Shown here: in pieces, positions 32,791-42,168 of the stretch
How the letters are laid out: every line of letters starts with the position of its first letter
How positions within the stretch are numbered: position 1 is the stretch's first letter
Assembly: GCA_945881735.1 (NCBI GenBank)
Contig: CAMCVF010000006.1
Span: forward strand, 58,817-122,816
From: Methylotenera oryzisoli
Lineage (GTDB): Bacteria; Pseudomonadota; Gammaproteobacteria; Burkholderiales; Methylophilaceae
DNA: 64,000 nt
Direction of reading: 5' to 3'
Translations under genes and position numbers: made by a program
The notes under the pieces: model-generated
The model's input: only the letters and a program-made list of their open reading frames with translations
Told to the model about the DNA's origin: nothing
Database searches by the model: none

Positions 32791-33246
32791 ATGCGTTTTT
32801 TAACAGGTTTAATTTTACTCGCTTTTCCATTTGCCGAACTATTTCTGCTAATTAGCCTCGCAGATGAGTATGGTTGGTGGTTATTGTTTTATTTAGTCGT
32901 CATAGGTTACTTAGGCTTACAACTGATTCGCGGCGAAAAATTATTGTTAACGGCTAAAATGATGCAAGGCATGGCGGCAGGCGGCAACCCACTAAAAACC
33001 ATGCTGGGTAGCGCGCGTAATATGGTGGCGGGCATTTTGTTTATTATTCCGGGTGTGATCACCGATATTATTGGCGTCATTTTATTACTGCTGCCAATTA
33101 GTAAGCAAAATCCAAACCCCACGACTAATGCTTATGAGCAGTCGTTTCAACAGCCCAGCCAAGCAAACCCAGGGGCACATGCTGCCAATGAAGATGTGAT
33201 TGAGGGCGAGTACACCCGCGTGCAAGACGATAATCCTAACAAGTAA
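32791..33246 (+). CDS. fxsA: FxsA-family membrane protein
   Basis: Cytoplasmic-membrane protein of the FxsA family, whose E. coli member relieves F-exclusion of phage T7. The N terminus (FPFAELFLLISLADEYGWW, core FAELFLLI) and three to four membrane helices within residues 1-110 fit, then GNPLKTMLGSARNMVAGILFIIPG (core AGILFIIPG) and a polar tail. Molecular function is poorly known. It is 151 residues long and starts divergently from dsbD. Confidence 0.88.
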   Translation: MRFLTGLILLAFPFAELFLLISLADEYGWWLLFYLVVIGYLGLQLIRGEKLLLTAKMMQGMAAGGNPLKTMLGSARNMVAGILFIIPGVITDIIGVILLLLPISKQNPNPTTNAYEQSFQQPSQANPGAHAANEDVIEGEYTRVQDDNPNK

Positions 33247-33282
33247 TTTTAAAACTGTAGTTTTTTTAAAAGTTCGATAAAA

Positions 33283-34311
33283 ATGCAAAAAGTAACCATT
33301 AAAAATAGCGGCAATACCTTTAAAGTGCGCCCCAGCCAAACCGTATTACAAGGCGCCATAGAGGCCGGCATTAATTTGCCTTACGGCTGTCGAAATGGTG
33401 CCTGCGGTGCCTGCAAAGCTAAATTACTACAAGGTAAAGTGATCCACGATGATTACCAAGGCAGCGCAATGAGTGATGCTGAATTAATTGCTGGCAACGC
33501 TTTATTATGTTGCGCAAGGCCAATGGAAGATTTAACGATTGAATGCCGCGAATTGGGTGGTTTGGCAGGGATTAAGCCAAGAATATTACCCGCACGCGTA
33601 GCAAAAAAAGAGCAGCTTACACATGATGTAATTGGCTTACACCTGCAATTGCCTGCAAGTGAGCGCTTTCAATTTAAAGCAGGTCAGTACATTGAATTTA
33701 TTTTAAAAGATGGCAAGCGCCGCGCCTTTTCAATCGCCAATGCGCCGCACGATAGCGATTTTTTACAGTTGCATATCCGTGTGATTGCGGGCGGTGTCTT
33801 TAGTGAGTATGTCGAGAAAGAGTTACAAGAAAAAGCCATCTTGCGTTTAGAAGCGCCGTTTGGCAGCTTTTTCTTACGCGAAGATTCACAAAAGCCGATT
33901 ATTTTAGTGGCGGGCGGCACAGGCTTCTCGCCGGTAAAAGGTATTATTGAGCACATTCTGTATAACAATATTAAACGTGACATTCTGCTTTACCGCGGTG
34001 CACGCGAATTACGCGATTTATATATGCACGATTTATGCGAAAAATGGGCCGCGTTAATGCCTAACATTACTTACATCCCAGTTTTATCTGAAGCCGCAGA
34101 CAGCGATAGTTGGCAAGGCAGGGCAGGGCTTGTGCATCAGGCTGTGTTAGACGACATTAGCGATTTAAGTGCTTATCAAGCTTATGTGTGCGGCGCACCT
34201 GGTATGTGCGAAGTGGCTCATCAAAGCTTTCTTCAACAAGGTTTAGATGCAGAGGAGTTTTTTAGTGATGCGTTTACGTTTGCGAATCCAGCACCTATAC
34301 CCGCAATATAA
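33283..34311 (+). CDS. Ferredoxin-FAD/NAD(P)H oxidoreductase (glucoseen reductase-like)
   Basis: A plant-type 2Fe-2S ferredoxin domain (about residues 1-90) with ligands Cys36, Cys41, Cys44 and Cys76 or 77 is fused to an FAD domain with RAFSIANAP (about 145) and an NAD(P)H domain with VAGGTGFSPVKGI (about 208). This is the architecture of CDP-6-deoxy-glucoseen reductase-like and phenol hydroxylase reductase-like proteins. The real electron acceptor cannot be told from sequence. It converges on hemD, with 2 bases between stop codons. Confidence 0.88.
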   Translation: MQKVTIKNSGNTFKVRPSQTVLQGAIEAGINLPYGCRNGACGACKAKLLQGKVIHDDYQGSAMSDAELIAGNALLCCARPMEDLTIECRELGGLAGIKPRILPARVAKKEQLTHDVIGLHLQLPASERFQFKAGQYIEFILKDGKRRAFSIANAPHDSDFLQLHIRVIAGGVFSEYVEKELQEKAILRLEAPFGSFFLREDSQKPIILVAGGTGFSPVKGIIEHILYNNIKRDILLYRGARELRDLYMHDLCEKWAALMPNITYIPVLSEAADSDSWQGRAGLVHQAVLDDISDLSAYQAYVCGAPGMCEVAHQSFLQQGLDAEEFFSDAFTFANPAPIPAI

Positions 34312-34313
34312 CT

Positions 34314-35099
34314 TTAATCTAAGCGCATGATGTTGCTGAGCATTGCTTCATCGCCAGGCGCATCGGCAACGCAAACTTTTAAACCCATTTGCAACGGCAT
34401 TTCTGCAATGCGCGCATGATTCACAAACAAGGTGATATTGTTTAACCATTTGGGATCGCCTACTAAATCCAGCAAGTGGCGCATGGCTTCACTGCTGGTA
34501 ATTACAATGCCGTGTAATTTTTTATTTGCCCATAATTGAGCCAATAAATCGATGTTAGTTTGCGGGTTGATTCGTTGATAACATTCTGCAAAAGTAACGG
34601 TTGCGCCGCGCGCTTTAAGCTTTTCTGCCAAAACATCACGGCCACCAATGCCGCGGAAAATCATCACTTTTTTACCCTGTATTGCCTGCATTTCTGGCAA
34701 TGCCAGTAAGGTTTCAGAATCAAAGCGGACCTTGCTTTCGTCGCCATCTTGAATATGGCTTAATGGTGTGAGCACTTGCTTTACGCCAAAGCTTTGTAGC
34801 TCTCTGGCGGTAACTGGGCCGATTGCGGCAAATTGAAGCCTGCTTGGAATACCCACTTTCAGCAATCGCGTCATGCTGTTCTGCACGGCATTGCTGCTAA
34901 TAAAAATGGCCCAATCGTATTCGTGAACAGTTTGAATCACTGTATCAAATAGCCCGTAATCGGATAAAGCGGTAATTTCGATTAGCGGAAATAAAACGGG
35001 TGTACCACCAGCCTCACTAATTAATGCGCTTAGCTTTTTGGCTTGGTCAACTGGACGGGTAATGGCGATGGTGATGCCACTTAAACTCTTAGTGTTCAT
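34314..35099 (-). CDS. hemD: Uroporphyrinogen-III synthase
   Basis: Closes hydroxymethylbilane to uroporphyrinogen III in haem biosynthesis. The family is divergent; support comes from ITRPVDQAKKLSALISEAGG near the start, FISSNAVQNS (about 90-99), VMIFRGIGGRDVLAEKLKARGA (core FRGIGGRD) and ITSSEAMRHL, plus location downstream of hemC. It has 261 residues. A 106-base spacer with a large hairpin separates it from hemC. Confidence 0.92.
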   Translation of the reverse strand: MNTKSLSGITIAITRPVDQAKKLSALISEAGGTPVLFPLIEITALSDYGLFDTVIQTVHEYDWAIFISSNAVQNSMTRLLKVGIPSRLQFAAIGPVTARELQSFGVKQVLTPLSHIQDGDESKVRFDSETLLALPEMQAIQGKKVMIFRGIGGRDVLAEKLKARGATVTFAECYQRINPQTNIDLLAQLWANKKLHGIVITSSEAMRHLLDLVGDPKWLNNITLFVNHARIAEMPLQMGLKVCVADAPGDEAMLSNIMRLD

Positions 35100-35120
35100 T
35101 CTGAACCCAAGATTTATTTA

Positions 35121-35169
35121 GGTGAAGAATCCAAAGCCTGCAAGCTAACGAAAGTCTGGATTCTTCGCT
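35121..35169. repeat. Inverted repeat (REP-like hairpin) between hemC and hemD
   Basis: GAAGAATCCA (35124-35133) and TGGATTCTTC (35157-35166) are perfectly complementary, and the stem extends to 13 pairs with two G-U pairs. The 23-base centre is AAGCCTGCAAGC-like. The outer arm followed by GCTACAATCACAATGA resembles dispersed palindromic repeats in other bacteria. I see one copy in this window. Confidence 0.6.
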
Positions 35170-35205
35170 ACAATCACAATGACTGAGAAAAGAGTAAGAC
35201 ATTTG

Positions 35206-36162
35206 CTAATACTTTATGCCATCCAGCGCAGCCAAAATCTTGTCCGCACCTTTCGCTACTAATTTAGCCGCTAGTTCTTGACCGATTGCTTCGGTGTTAT
35301 CAATACTGCCACTGACTTTTTCGCGCAAAATTTGTTGTCCATCCACACTAGCAACAAAGCCAGAAATACTAATTCGGTTGCCTTGTCGCGTTGCATATGC
35401 TCCAAGCGGCACAGTGCAACTGCCTGCTAGCGCACGGCTCATGCCGCGTTCGGCTTCTACGCATAGTTGCGTGTCGATGTGGTTTAATGGGCCTAATATA
35501 TCAATTAAATCAAGGCGATTTGCATTAATTTCGATGCCAAGCGCGCCTTGACCTACGGCGGGGATGCTCAACTCTGGTGAAATATATTGGCGGATGCGGC
35601 TACCTAATTCTAAGCGGATTAAACCGGCGGCGGCCAAAATAATAGCGGCATATTGGCCTTCATCTAGTTTGCGCAAACGCGTTTGCACATTGCCGCGTAA
35701 AGGCTCGATTTTTAAATTAGGAAATCGTGCCTGAATTTGGCTTTGACGGCGCAGGCTAGAAGTGCCAATAATGCTTCCAACTGGCAAATCTTCTAAGGCT
35801 AAGAAATGATTGGATACAAAAGCATCGCGCGGATCTTCGCGCTCGCCTGTGGCTGCCATTACAAAACCTTCTGGCAGGTTCATGGGTACATCTTTCATGC
35901 TATGCACAGCTAAATCGGCGCTGCCATCTGCCAGCGCCATTTCCAGCTCTTTTACAAATAAACCCTTGCCGCCAATGCGCGCCAAGGGCGAATCTAAAAT
36001 CCGATCGCCGGTGGTAGTCATGCCCAAAATACTAACATCACATAAGGGGTATAACTTTTTAAGCTTAGCTTGAATATGCTTGGCTTGCCACATGGCCAGC
36101 GCACTTTCGCGTGATGCGATGATTAATTGTTTAGGATCGGGTTTTTTAAGTTGATTGTGCAT
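35206..36162 (-). CDS. hemC: Porphobilinogen deaminase
   Basis: Joins four porphobilinogens to hydroxymethylbilane. IASRESALAMWQA opens the enzyme, HSMKDVP and GTSSLRRQ are substrate-binding signatures, and the dipyrromethane cofactor attaches to Cys249 in LAGSCTVPLG. I choose the ATG at 36162 (318 residues) because an upstream in-frame start would add 27 residues foreign to the family. It is upstream of hemD and divergent from the next gene. Confidence 0.96.
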   Translation of the reverse strand: MHNQLKKPDPKQLIIASRESALAMWQAKHIQAKLKKLYPLCDVSILGMTTTGDRILDSPLARIGGKGLFVKELEMALADGSADLAVHSMKDVPMNLPEGFVMAATGEREDPRDAFVSNHFLALEDLPVGSIIGTSSLRRQSQIQARFPNLKIEPLRGNVQTRLRKLDEGQYAAIILAAAGLIRLELGSRIRQYISPELSIPAVGQGALGIEINANRLDLIDILGPLNHIDTQLCVEAERGMSRALAGSCTVPLGAYATRQGNRISISGFVASVDGQQILREKVSGSIDNTEAIGQELAAKLVAKGADKILAALDGIKY

Positions 36163-36349
36163 AAAATGAATTTTAGCATGTACTGAGAGTACGCAAACGG
36201 CTACACAAAAATGGGTTTTTTGGGTTAAGATAAAAATGGTCAATATTGAAATGATTAAGCTAAGTTTCCGCTTTACGGGCGTTTTATTTTTTAAAAACGG
36301 ATAGATGATGAGCTAATTAGCTGTTTTAAAATGTTTTAAGGAGAAGGTC

Positions 36350-37024
36350 ATGCAATATCAATTAGATACTTTTATCAATTCGCTGAATGAATTCTGGGTT
36401 CAACTCATTCATTTTGTACCTAAATTTTTAGCGGTTGTTGTTATTTTATTTTTTGGTTGGTTGATTGCCAAATTAGCAAGAACGTCTGTAAAACGCTTAT
36501 TGGTTTTAACACAATTTGATAAAGCGGCTCAAAAATCAGGCCTTGAGGCGTTTATTAATCATGGCAATTTTAATGTGACGTTAAGCGGCATTATTAGCCA
36601 AGTGGTTTATTGGTTAGTGATTTTGCTATTTGTGATAACCGGCGCCAATGCGCTGGGTTTAAATGAAGTGGCCCTAGTGCTAAAACAATTGGCTAGTTAT
36701 TTGCCACATATCATTGTGGCGATTTTAGTGCTTATTTTTGGTACCTTGCTAGCGCGTTTTGTGAATCGATTGGTATTTGCATGGTTATACAGCATTAAGT
36801 TTTCGCATGCTTTAGCGGTCAGTACATCGGCAGAATACGGCATACAAATTTTAGCGATTTTCGTGGCGCTTGAGCAATTAGGCATCGGTACACAGCTGAT
36901 TCACTCCTTATTTATTATTGTATTTGGGGCCGTCTTTTTAGCCCTGGCACTGGCTTTTGGTTTGGGTGGGCGCGAGTGGGCCGCCAAAGTAATTGCCGAA
37001 ATGGACGCTAAAAAGAAGCAATAA
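36350..37024 (+). CDS. Small mechanosensitive-channel-like membrane protein
   Basis: A 224-residue protein with about five membrane helices and repeats of the conserved TM helix type found in MscS-related proteins (FVPKFLAVVVILFFGWLIAKL, core ILFFGWLIAKL, and LPHIIVAILVLIFGTLLARF, core ILIFGTLLARF-like). The C-terminal GLGGREWAAK is also typical. The MscS beta domain is absent, so true gating activity is doubtful. A GGAG site precedes the start. It stands alone between hemC and algR. Confidence 0.82.
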   Translation: MQYQLDTFINSLNEFWVQLIHFVPKFLAVVVILFFGWLIAKLARTSVKRLLVLTQFDKAAQKSGLEAFINHGNFNVTLSGIISQVVYWLVILLFVITGANALGLNEVALVLKQLASYLPHIIVAILVLIFGTLLARFVNRLVFAWLYSIKFSHALAVSTSAEYGIQILAIFVALEQLGIGTQLIHSLFIIVFGAVFLALALAFGLGGREWAAKVIAEMDAKKKQ

Positions 37025-37028
37025 GGCG

Positions 37029-37769
37029 TTAACTTTTAAGCAGGTTTTCGCGCACTAAATGTTGCAGGCGGCGGCTGATGGCAACGGTTTCGGGTATTTC
37101 TTTGAGTATGGCAACCCAGCGCTCTTCGTTTGCTTCATTCAATCGCTTTTCATAGCCAGCTATGAATGCTGGCGAAACAAGGCAGTTGCGATGCAGGCGA
37201 ACAAATCGTACACCAAATTCGTTTTCTAAATGGGTGAGCGATTCTTCTATGAGATACTCACGTTCTGCTGTGCGCACTGTGATATATTTGAGTTCTGCAC
37301 GTAAATAAATAATCTGCTCAACAGGCACCAAAATCACACGCCCACGCTCATGAATGCTGAGATGGCTGCGCATTTTTTGCAGCGGTTTTAAGGCTTCAAT
37401 CTGTTTAGGCTTGAGCTCATGCGCTTTATCAATCGCGGTTTGCAGGCGTTCTAGACGAATCGGTTTTAGCAAATAATCAATGGCATTTAAATCAAACGCC
37501 TTAATCGCATAAGCGTCAAACGCGGTAGTGAAAATAATATTGGGCTTAGGCTCTAGCTTTTGCGCGTGCTGTGCCGCTTCAATGCCATCAATCAAGGGCA
37601 TGCGGATATCCAATAATAGTAAATCTGGCTTGGTCTGCATGGCCAAATCAAGAGCTTCTTTGCCGTTTTTGGCTTCGGCAACAATCATCACCTCGGGAAT
37701 ATCGCCCAGCAAATCACGTAAGCGGTTGCGCGCGGGTGTTTCGTCGTCGGCAATTAAAATAGTCAGCAT
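37029..37769 (-). CDS. algR: LytTR-type response regulator (AlgR-like)
   Basis: A receiver domain with acidic pocket DDE (residues 8-10) and phosphorylation site Asp54 (LLLLDIRMP) is followed by a LytTR DNA-binding domain (about 140-240) with YLIEESLTHLE and FVRLHRNCLV. Homologues next to argH and hemC are called AlgR. Target genes cannot be read from this window. Spacing of 4 bases to the histidine kinase gene indicates an operon. Confidence 0.93.
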   Translation of the reverse strand: MLTILIADDETPARNRLRDLLGDIPEVMIVAEAKNGKEALDLAMQTKPDLLLLDIRMPLIDGIEAAQHAQKLEPKPNIIFTTAFDAYAIKAFDLNAIDYLLKPIRLERLQTAIDKAHELKPKQIEALKPLQKMRSHLSIHERGRVILVPVEQIIYLRAELKYITVRTAEREYLIEESLTHLENEFGVRFVRLHRNCLVSPAFIAGYEKRLNEANEERWVAILKEIPETVAISRRLQHLVRENLLKS

Positions 37770-37773
37770 CTTT

Positions 37774-38763
37774 TTATTTGGTTAGCGGTAGACGAATATG
37801 CACTTCATATCGGTTTTTTTTGGCCTCTGCTTTTAAGCCGGCTTCTAAATCAAAGTGTAGGCTTAGTCGCTCTTTAATGTTTTTTAAGGCCATTTTATTG
37901 CCATTATGGTGCTGATTTTGTGGTGCATAGGGGTTGCTGATGCTGATATGCAACTCTCTGTGCCGTGTATAAATGGTGATTATAATTTCGCCGCCATCCG
38001 CCATGGGCTCAATGCCATGGTAAACCGCATTTTCAAGTAGCGGCTGCAAAATCAAAGGCGGAATCAGCGTATCGGGCGGCATGTCGTCTATTTGCCAAGT
38101 GATTTGTAAGCGTTCTTCTAAGCGTAATTTTTCTAAAGCCAAATATTGCCGACACAAGGCAATTTCTTGCGCCAGTGGAGCCAAATCTCGATTATCCGCC
38201 ATTAAAACACGAAATAAATCCGCCATATCTTCTAGTGCGGTTTCCGCGCGCTTGGGTTGGCTGCGGATCAGCGATAAAACGGCGTTAATGCTATTAAATA
38301 AAAAGTGTGGGCGAATACGTGCCTGCAACGCCTGCAAACGCGCCTCTGCAATGGCAGGCGAATAAGCGCGCTGTTGTAAATGAAAGTAATAGAACACAAT
38401 TCCAGTGACTATTGCGCTTAACAAGCACGCGCGATAGGGGCTAGGTAGCCCATCCAATAAAAAAAGTTGGCTAAAAAAAACAAATACCAAAAAAGTTAGG
38501 CCGATTTCTAATAACAAAATACAAAAGATGCCTGCCCAATATTGCAAATTTTTCAGTAATGGATAAAGCAGATATAGGCTTAGCATGCTGAGTAATAAAA
38601 TAGGCTGTACGACAGCTGATAGCTCAGCTAAAAGGGGTAAAAAATCATTAAATTTTTGGCTTAACAAAACCGCTGTAATAGCGGCTAACAGGTTCACAAG
38701 CACTAAAATACGCAGGTGAATGCCAAGGTTGTGTAAATTAGGTAAACGGCCATTTTTGCGCAC
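37774..38763 (-). CDS. Sensor histidine kinase (AlgZ/LytS type)
   Basis: Membrane histidine kinase of the LytS/FimS class. Four hydrophobic segments in residues 16-130 precede the His_kinase motif with phospho-acceptor His153 in RPHFLFNSIN. A GHKL ATPase domain follows, with LQPLLENAVYHGIEP (core LLENAVYHG). It is 329 residues long, pairs with the AlgR-like regulator and is divergent from argH. The signal it senses is unknown. Confidence 0.92.
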   Translation of the reverse strand: MRKNGRLPNLHNLGIHLRILVLVNLLAAITAVLLSQKFNDFLPLLAELSAVVQPILLLSMLSLYLLYPLLKNLQYWAGIFCILLLEIGLTFLVFVFFSQLFLLDGLPSPYRACLLSAIVTGIVFYYFHLQQRAYSPAIAEARLQALQARIRPHFLFNSINAVLSLIRSQPKRAETALEDMADLFRVLMADNRDLAPLAQEIALCRQYLALEKLRLEERLQITWQIDDMPPDTLIPPLILQPLLENAVYHGIEPMADGGEIIITIYTRHRELHISISNPYAPQNQHHNGNKMALKNIKERLSLHFDLEAGLKAEAKKNRYEVHIRLPLTK

Positions 38764-38853
38764 GGCGTATAGTTCGTTATAATGAGAGCATAAGTATATT
38801 ATTATTAACGAATATTTTCATAATTAAAGCAATTTCAAGAAAGCAATCATCCT

Positions 38854-40257
38854 GTGCAAGACAATTCATTAAATAAAAAAACCAGCGCGTGGTCTGGTCG
38901 CTTCAACGAACCAGTGGCTGAGCTGGTAAAAAAGTACACCGCATCGGTTGATTTTGATAAACGTTTAGCTGAGTTTGATATTGCAGGCTCAATCGCGCAC
39001 GCCCAAATGCTTGGTGCGCAAGGGATTATTAGCTTGGATGATATGGCTAAAATTGAGCTAGGCTTAGCTGAAATTTTGGCTGAGATTCAAGCGGGTAATT
39101 TTGAATGGTTGCTAGATTTAGAAGATGTGCATTTAAATATTGAAAAGCGTTTAACCGATAAAATTGGAGATGCTGGTAAGCGCTTACATACAGGCAGAAG
39201 CCGTAACGACCAAGTGGCGACCGATGTGCGTTTATGGTTGCGTAAAGTGGTAGATGATATTTTAGTGGCAATTAAAAAACTGCAACTGAGCATTGTGGAT
39301 TTAGCCGAGCTGCACGCTGATACCATCATGCCAGGTTTTACGCATATGCAAGTGGCGCAGCCAGTGACTTTTGGCCATCATTTAATGGCCTATTTTGAAA
39401 TGTTAAAACGCGATGCTGCAAGGTTTACAGATTGCCGAAAACGCATCAATTATTTGCCGCTGGGTGCTGCGGCATTGGCAGGTACTAGCTACCCAATTAA
39501 TCGCGAAATGGTTGCGACCAGTTTGGGTTTTGATTGCGTCTGTGAAAATTCATTAGATGCTGTTTCTGATCGTGATTTTGCCATTGAATTTACCGCTTCC
39601 AGTGCTTTGCTAATGATGCATTTATCGCGCTTTTCTGAAGAGCTGATTTTATGGTCTAGCCCAAGATTTGCCTTTGTGGATATTGCCGACCGTTTTTGCA
39701 CGGGCTCATCAATTATGCCGCAAAAGAAAAACCCCGATGTGCCAGAGTTGGTGCGCGGCAAAACAGGGCGCGTAAATGGCCATTTGGTGGCCTTGCTCAC
39801 TTTGATGAAAGGTCAGCCTTTGGCATATAATAAAGATAATCAAGAAGATAAAGAGCCGTTATTCGATACAGCCGATACCATCTTAATGACTCTAGCGATT
39901 TATGCCGATATGTTGCGCGGCATAGAAGTGAATAAAGCCAATATGCGTCAAGCTGCTTTAGAGGGCTTTGCCACTGCCACCGATTTGGCTGATTATTTAG
40001 TAAAAAAAGGCATGTCGTTTAGAGATGCACATGAAGCGGTCGCATTGGCAGTAAAACACGCGGTGCAGAAAAAATGTGATTTGGCCGATTTGCCATTAAG
40101 CGATTTGCAGCAATTTAGCCAAATGATTCAAGATGACGCATACGCGGTATTAATCTTAGAAGGTTCACTAGCCAGCCGCAATCACATTGGCGGTACTGCG
40201 CCTGTGCAAGTAAAAAAAGCCATTGAACGTGCGCGCTTATTATTAAGTCAATTATAA
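38854..40257 (+). CDS. argH: Argininosuccinate lyase
   Basis: Last step of arginine biosynthesis, releasing arginine and fumarate. The lyase superfamily signature [12 protein letters not shown] lies near residue 285, and WSGRFNEPV and [13 protein letters not shown] (core TGRSRNDQ) mark the N-terminal third. The start is GTG at 38854; no ATG fits, and the ribosome site is weak (AGAAAG). Its 467 residues are normal. Confidence 0.97.
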   Translation: MQDNSLNKKTSAWSGRFNEPVAELVKKYTASVDFDKRLAEFDIAGSIAHAQMLGAQGIISLDDMAKIELGLAEILAEIQAGNFEWLLDLEDVHLNIEKRLTDKIGDAGKRLHTGRSRNDQVATDVRLWLRKVVDDILVAIKKLQLSIVDLAELHADTIMPGFTHMQVAQPVTFGHHLMAYFEMLKRDAARFTDCRKRINYLPLGAAALAGTSYPINREMVATSLGFDCVCENSLDAVSDRDFAIEFTASSALLMMHLSRFSEELILWSSPRFAFVDIADRFCTGSSIMPQKKNPDVPELVRGKTGRVNGHLVALLTLMKGQPLAYNKDNQEDKEPLFDTADTILMTLAIYADMLRGIEVNKANMRQAALEGFATATDLADYLVKKGMSFRDAHEAVALAVKHAVQKKCDLADLPLSDLQQFSQMIQDDAYAVLILEGSLASRNHIGGTAPVQVKKAIERARLLLSQL

Positions 40258-40513
40258 ATGTGAAATTAAAATTTATTTTTGTTAAATCAATACCGCTGAT
40301 TTTTGGTAGCACATTGCGCGTTATTGATGGCAATATGCCGGACAAGAGTTATCCGCTCAATATGTGGTGTGACCAAGTGAGTTATCCAGAGCATATTTAG
40401 AAAGCTTGATTACCAATAACCTTGATGGCGAGCGCGCTGGTTTTAGTCAAGTCGTAATAGAAGAAATTTTATTGTTGCTGAATTTATTAGATGCGCGTAA
40501 AGAGCGTAGCTAA
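40258..40513 (+). pseudogene. Possible gene remnant downstream of argH
   Basis: From GTG at 40260 the plus strand is open for 46 codons to TAG 40398-40400; a second coherent stretch of about 37 codons (GERAGFSQVVIEEILLLLNL, core FSQVVIEEILLL) runs to the TAA at 40511-40513 in another frame. The segments look protein-like and could be the broken ends of one short gene. I recognise no family, and chance cannot be excluded. Confidence 0.25.
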
Positions 40514-40519
40514 AGCCGA

Positions 40520-41758
40520 TTAATCTAAAAATAGAGCCAATAAATCGTTTAAATAGCGCTGGCCCAAAGAGGTGGGTTTAATGCGTTTTAAATCTTGTGT
40601 GATTAAGCCTTTTTGACATCCCGCCGTCAGACCCTTATTAATGGCTTGCAAACTTAATCCAGTTCTTTGTTGAAAAAAGCTCACTTCAACGCCATCACTT
40701 AAACGCAGCGCGTTCATCATAAACTCAAAACCTAAATCAGCCTGTAAAATTTGCCAACTAGTATCCACCGCGTTTCCATTTTCCGCGTTTTCCATAAAGG
40801 CTTTTGGGTGTTTGTGCCGCGTTTCACGGGTGATCTTATCGTGATAACTCAGCTTAGAATGCGCACCAGCGCCTATGCCTAAGTAATCACCAAATTGCCA
40901 ATAGTTTAAGTTGTGCCTACCCTGACTTTTTGGTTTACAAAAAGCGGATGTTTCATAATGCTCATAGCCATGCTCAGCCAACAAAGCTTCAATCTGCTCC
41001 TGCATATCCGCGCTTATATCATCATCTGGCAAGCATGGCGGAGTGCGATGAAATGGTGTATTTGGTTCTAAGGTTAAATGATAAAACGATAAATGATCTG
41101 GATTATGCGTCAAGGCTTGGTGCGCATCTAGTAGCGCATGTTCTAAGCTTTGATTGGGTAGCGCATACATCAGATCTAAATTCACACGTTCAAACGTGTT
41201 CAGCGCTAATTCAGCCGCTGCAATTGCCTGTTTATCATCATGAATGCGACCAAGTGCTTTTAAATAATCCGCATTAAAACTTTGAATGCCCAGCGAAATA
41301 CGATTAACGCCTGCCTGCTTATAGCCTGCAAAACGCGTGATTTCCACTGTGCCAGGGTTGGCCTCTAATGTAATTTCTGCGCCATATTCCAAAGGCGTTA
41401 ACATACGCACGGCACTTAAGATTTCATCAATCGAATCTGCCGAAAATAAGCTAGGCGTACCGCCACCAAAAAATACACTTTTAATTTTGCGCCCGTACAC
41501 GCGTGGCACGCTTAGCTCTAGATCCCTAATCAAGGCGGCCACATAACGCTTTTCGGGAATTTCAGTGCGCGATTCATGCGAATTAAAATCACAATAAGGA
41601 CATTTTTTAACGCACCACGGAATATGAATATACAGCGATAATGGCGGTGGGTTGGTCAAGCCCGATAGTGTTGCATCGCCTAAAACAGGTGAGGTAGTAT
41701 TGACGGGCTTAAAGTCTTGAATGGGGATAATGGGAATCATATTGGGTTTAAAACTCAA
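40520..41758 (-). CDS. hemW: HemW-type radical SAM protein
   Basis: Radical SAM enzyme of the HemN-like group now thought to insert haem rather than oxidise coproporphyrinogen. The cluster ligands Cys49, Cys53 and Cys56 lie in CVKKCPYCDFNSH; GGGTPSLF and the GIQSFNADYLKALGR segment follow. At 412 residues it is slightly long because of about 35 extra N-terminal residues; an ATG at residue 7 is an alternative start. It is the last gene after rdgB on this strand, separated by a strong hairpin. Confidence 0.93.
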   Translation of the reverse strand: MSFKPNMIPIIPIQDFKPVNTTSPVLGDATLSGLTNPPPLSLYIHIPWCVKKCPYCDFNSHESRTEIPEKRYVAALIRDLELSVPRVYGRKIKSVFFGGGTPSLFSADSIDEILSAVRMLTPLEYGAEITLEANPGTVEITRFAGYKQAGVNRISLGIQSFNADYLKALGRIHDDKQAIAAAELALNTFERVNLDLMYALPNQSLEHALLDAHQALTHNPDHLSFYHLTLEPNTPFHRTPPCLPDDDISADMQEQIEALLAEHGYEHYETSAFCKPKSQGRHNLNYWQFGDYLGIGAGAHSKLSYHDKITRETRHKHPKAFMENAENGNAVDTSWQILQADLGFEFMMNALRLSDGVEVSFFQQRTGLSLQAINKGLTAGCQKGLITQDLKRIKPTSLGQRYLNDLLALFLD

Positions 41759-41831
41759 TTAAGCAGTGCCGTTTGATTATTAAGATTAAATCGTTCGGGT
41801 CATGCCTAACAATAGTAATCACGATTGTTAG

Positions 41832-41871
41832 ACAAACTTTCAAGCATTATCATTGATGCTTGAAAGTTTGT
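41832..41871. repeat. Perfect 16-bp inverted repeat upstream of hemW
   Basis: ACAAACTTTCAAGCAT (41832-41847) and its exact reverse complement (41856-41871) flank an 8-base loop. A smaller dyad AACAAT/ATTGTT (41808-41829) lies beside it on the hemW side. No T run follows directly on either strand, so it is not a textbook terminator. It could be a transcript-stabilising hairpin, an attenuator or a small mobile repeat. Confidence 0.75.
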
Positions 41872-41943
41872 ATCAATCCAAGGCTTTTTTGTTTGCCCTT
41901 CAAACTGTTTTCAGCAATCCTTTGACGTGCTTATCGGAATCGA

Positions 41944-42159
41944 TTATTGACCTTGATTGTAAGGGTTTACCAAAGCGTCCACCAGATGCTGCAGTGCCTC
42001 ACGCATCTGTGTCTCATTCACTTCCATAAGCAAGCCGTCTTCAAACGCGTCTTGCATCATTTGTTGAATCTCCTCAAAGTTTTCCTGCATGACTTTGATT
42101 TTTTCGGTGCAGGCAACAACGCTTTTATCGTCGCGCAGCCAAGTGGGTAACGGTTTCAT
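41944..42159 (-). CDS. Conserved hypothetical protein, 71 residues
   Basis: Small acidic, mostly helical protein between rdgB and hemW. Residues 20-60 form an amphipathic helix pair rich in Glu, Met and Gln (MQENFEEIQQMMQDAFEDG). There is no membrane segment or cysteine motif. The start is 9 bases after the rdgB stop on the same strand, so it is likely co-transcribed. I do not recognise a function. Confidence 0.75.
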   Translation of the reverse strand: MKPLPTWLRDDKSVVACTEKIKVMQENFEEIQQMMQDAFEDGLLMEVNETQMREALQHLVDALVNPYNQGQ

Positions 42160-42168
42160 CAGTAAAGT

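Noticed and set aside
40930..41277. 115-codon frame opposite hemW
   Set aside because: A His-rich product is expected from antisense of this radical SAM gene; no independent support.
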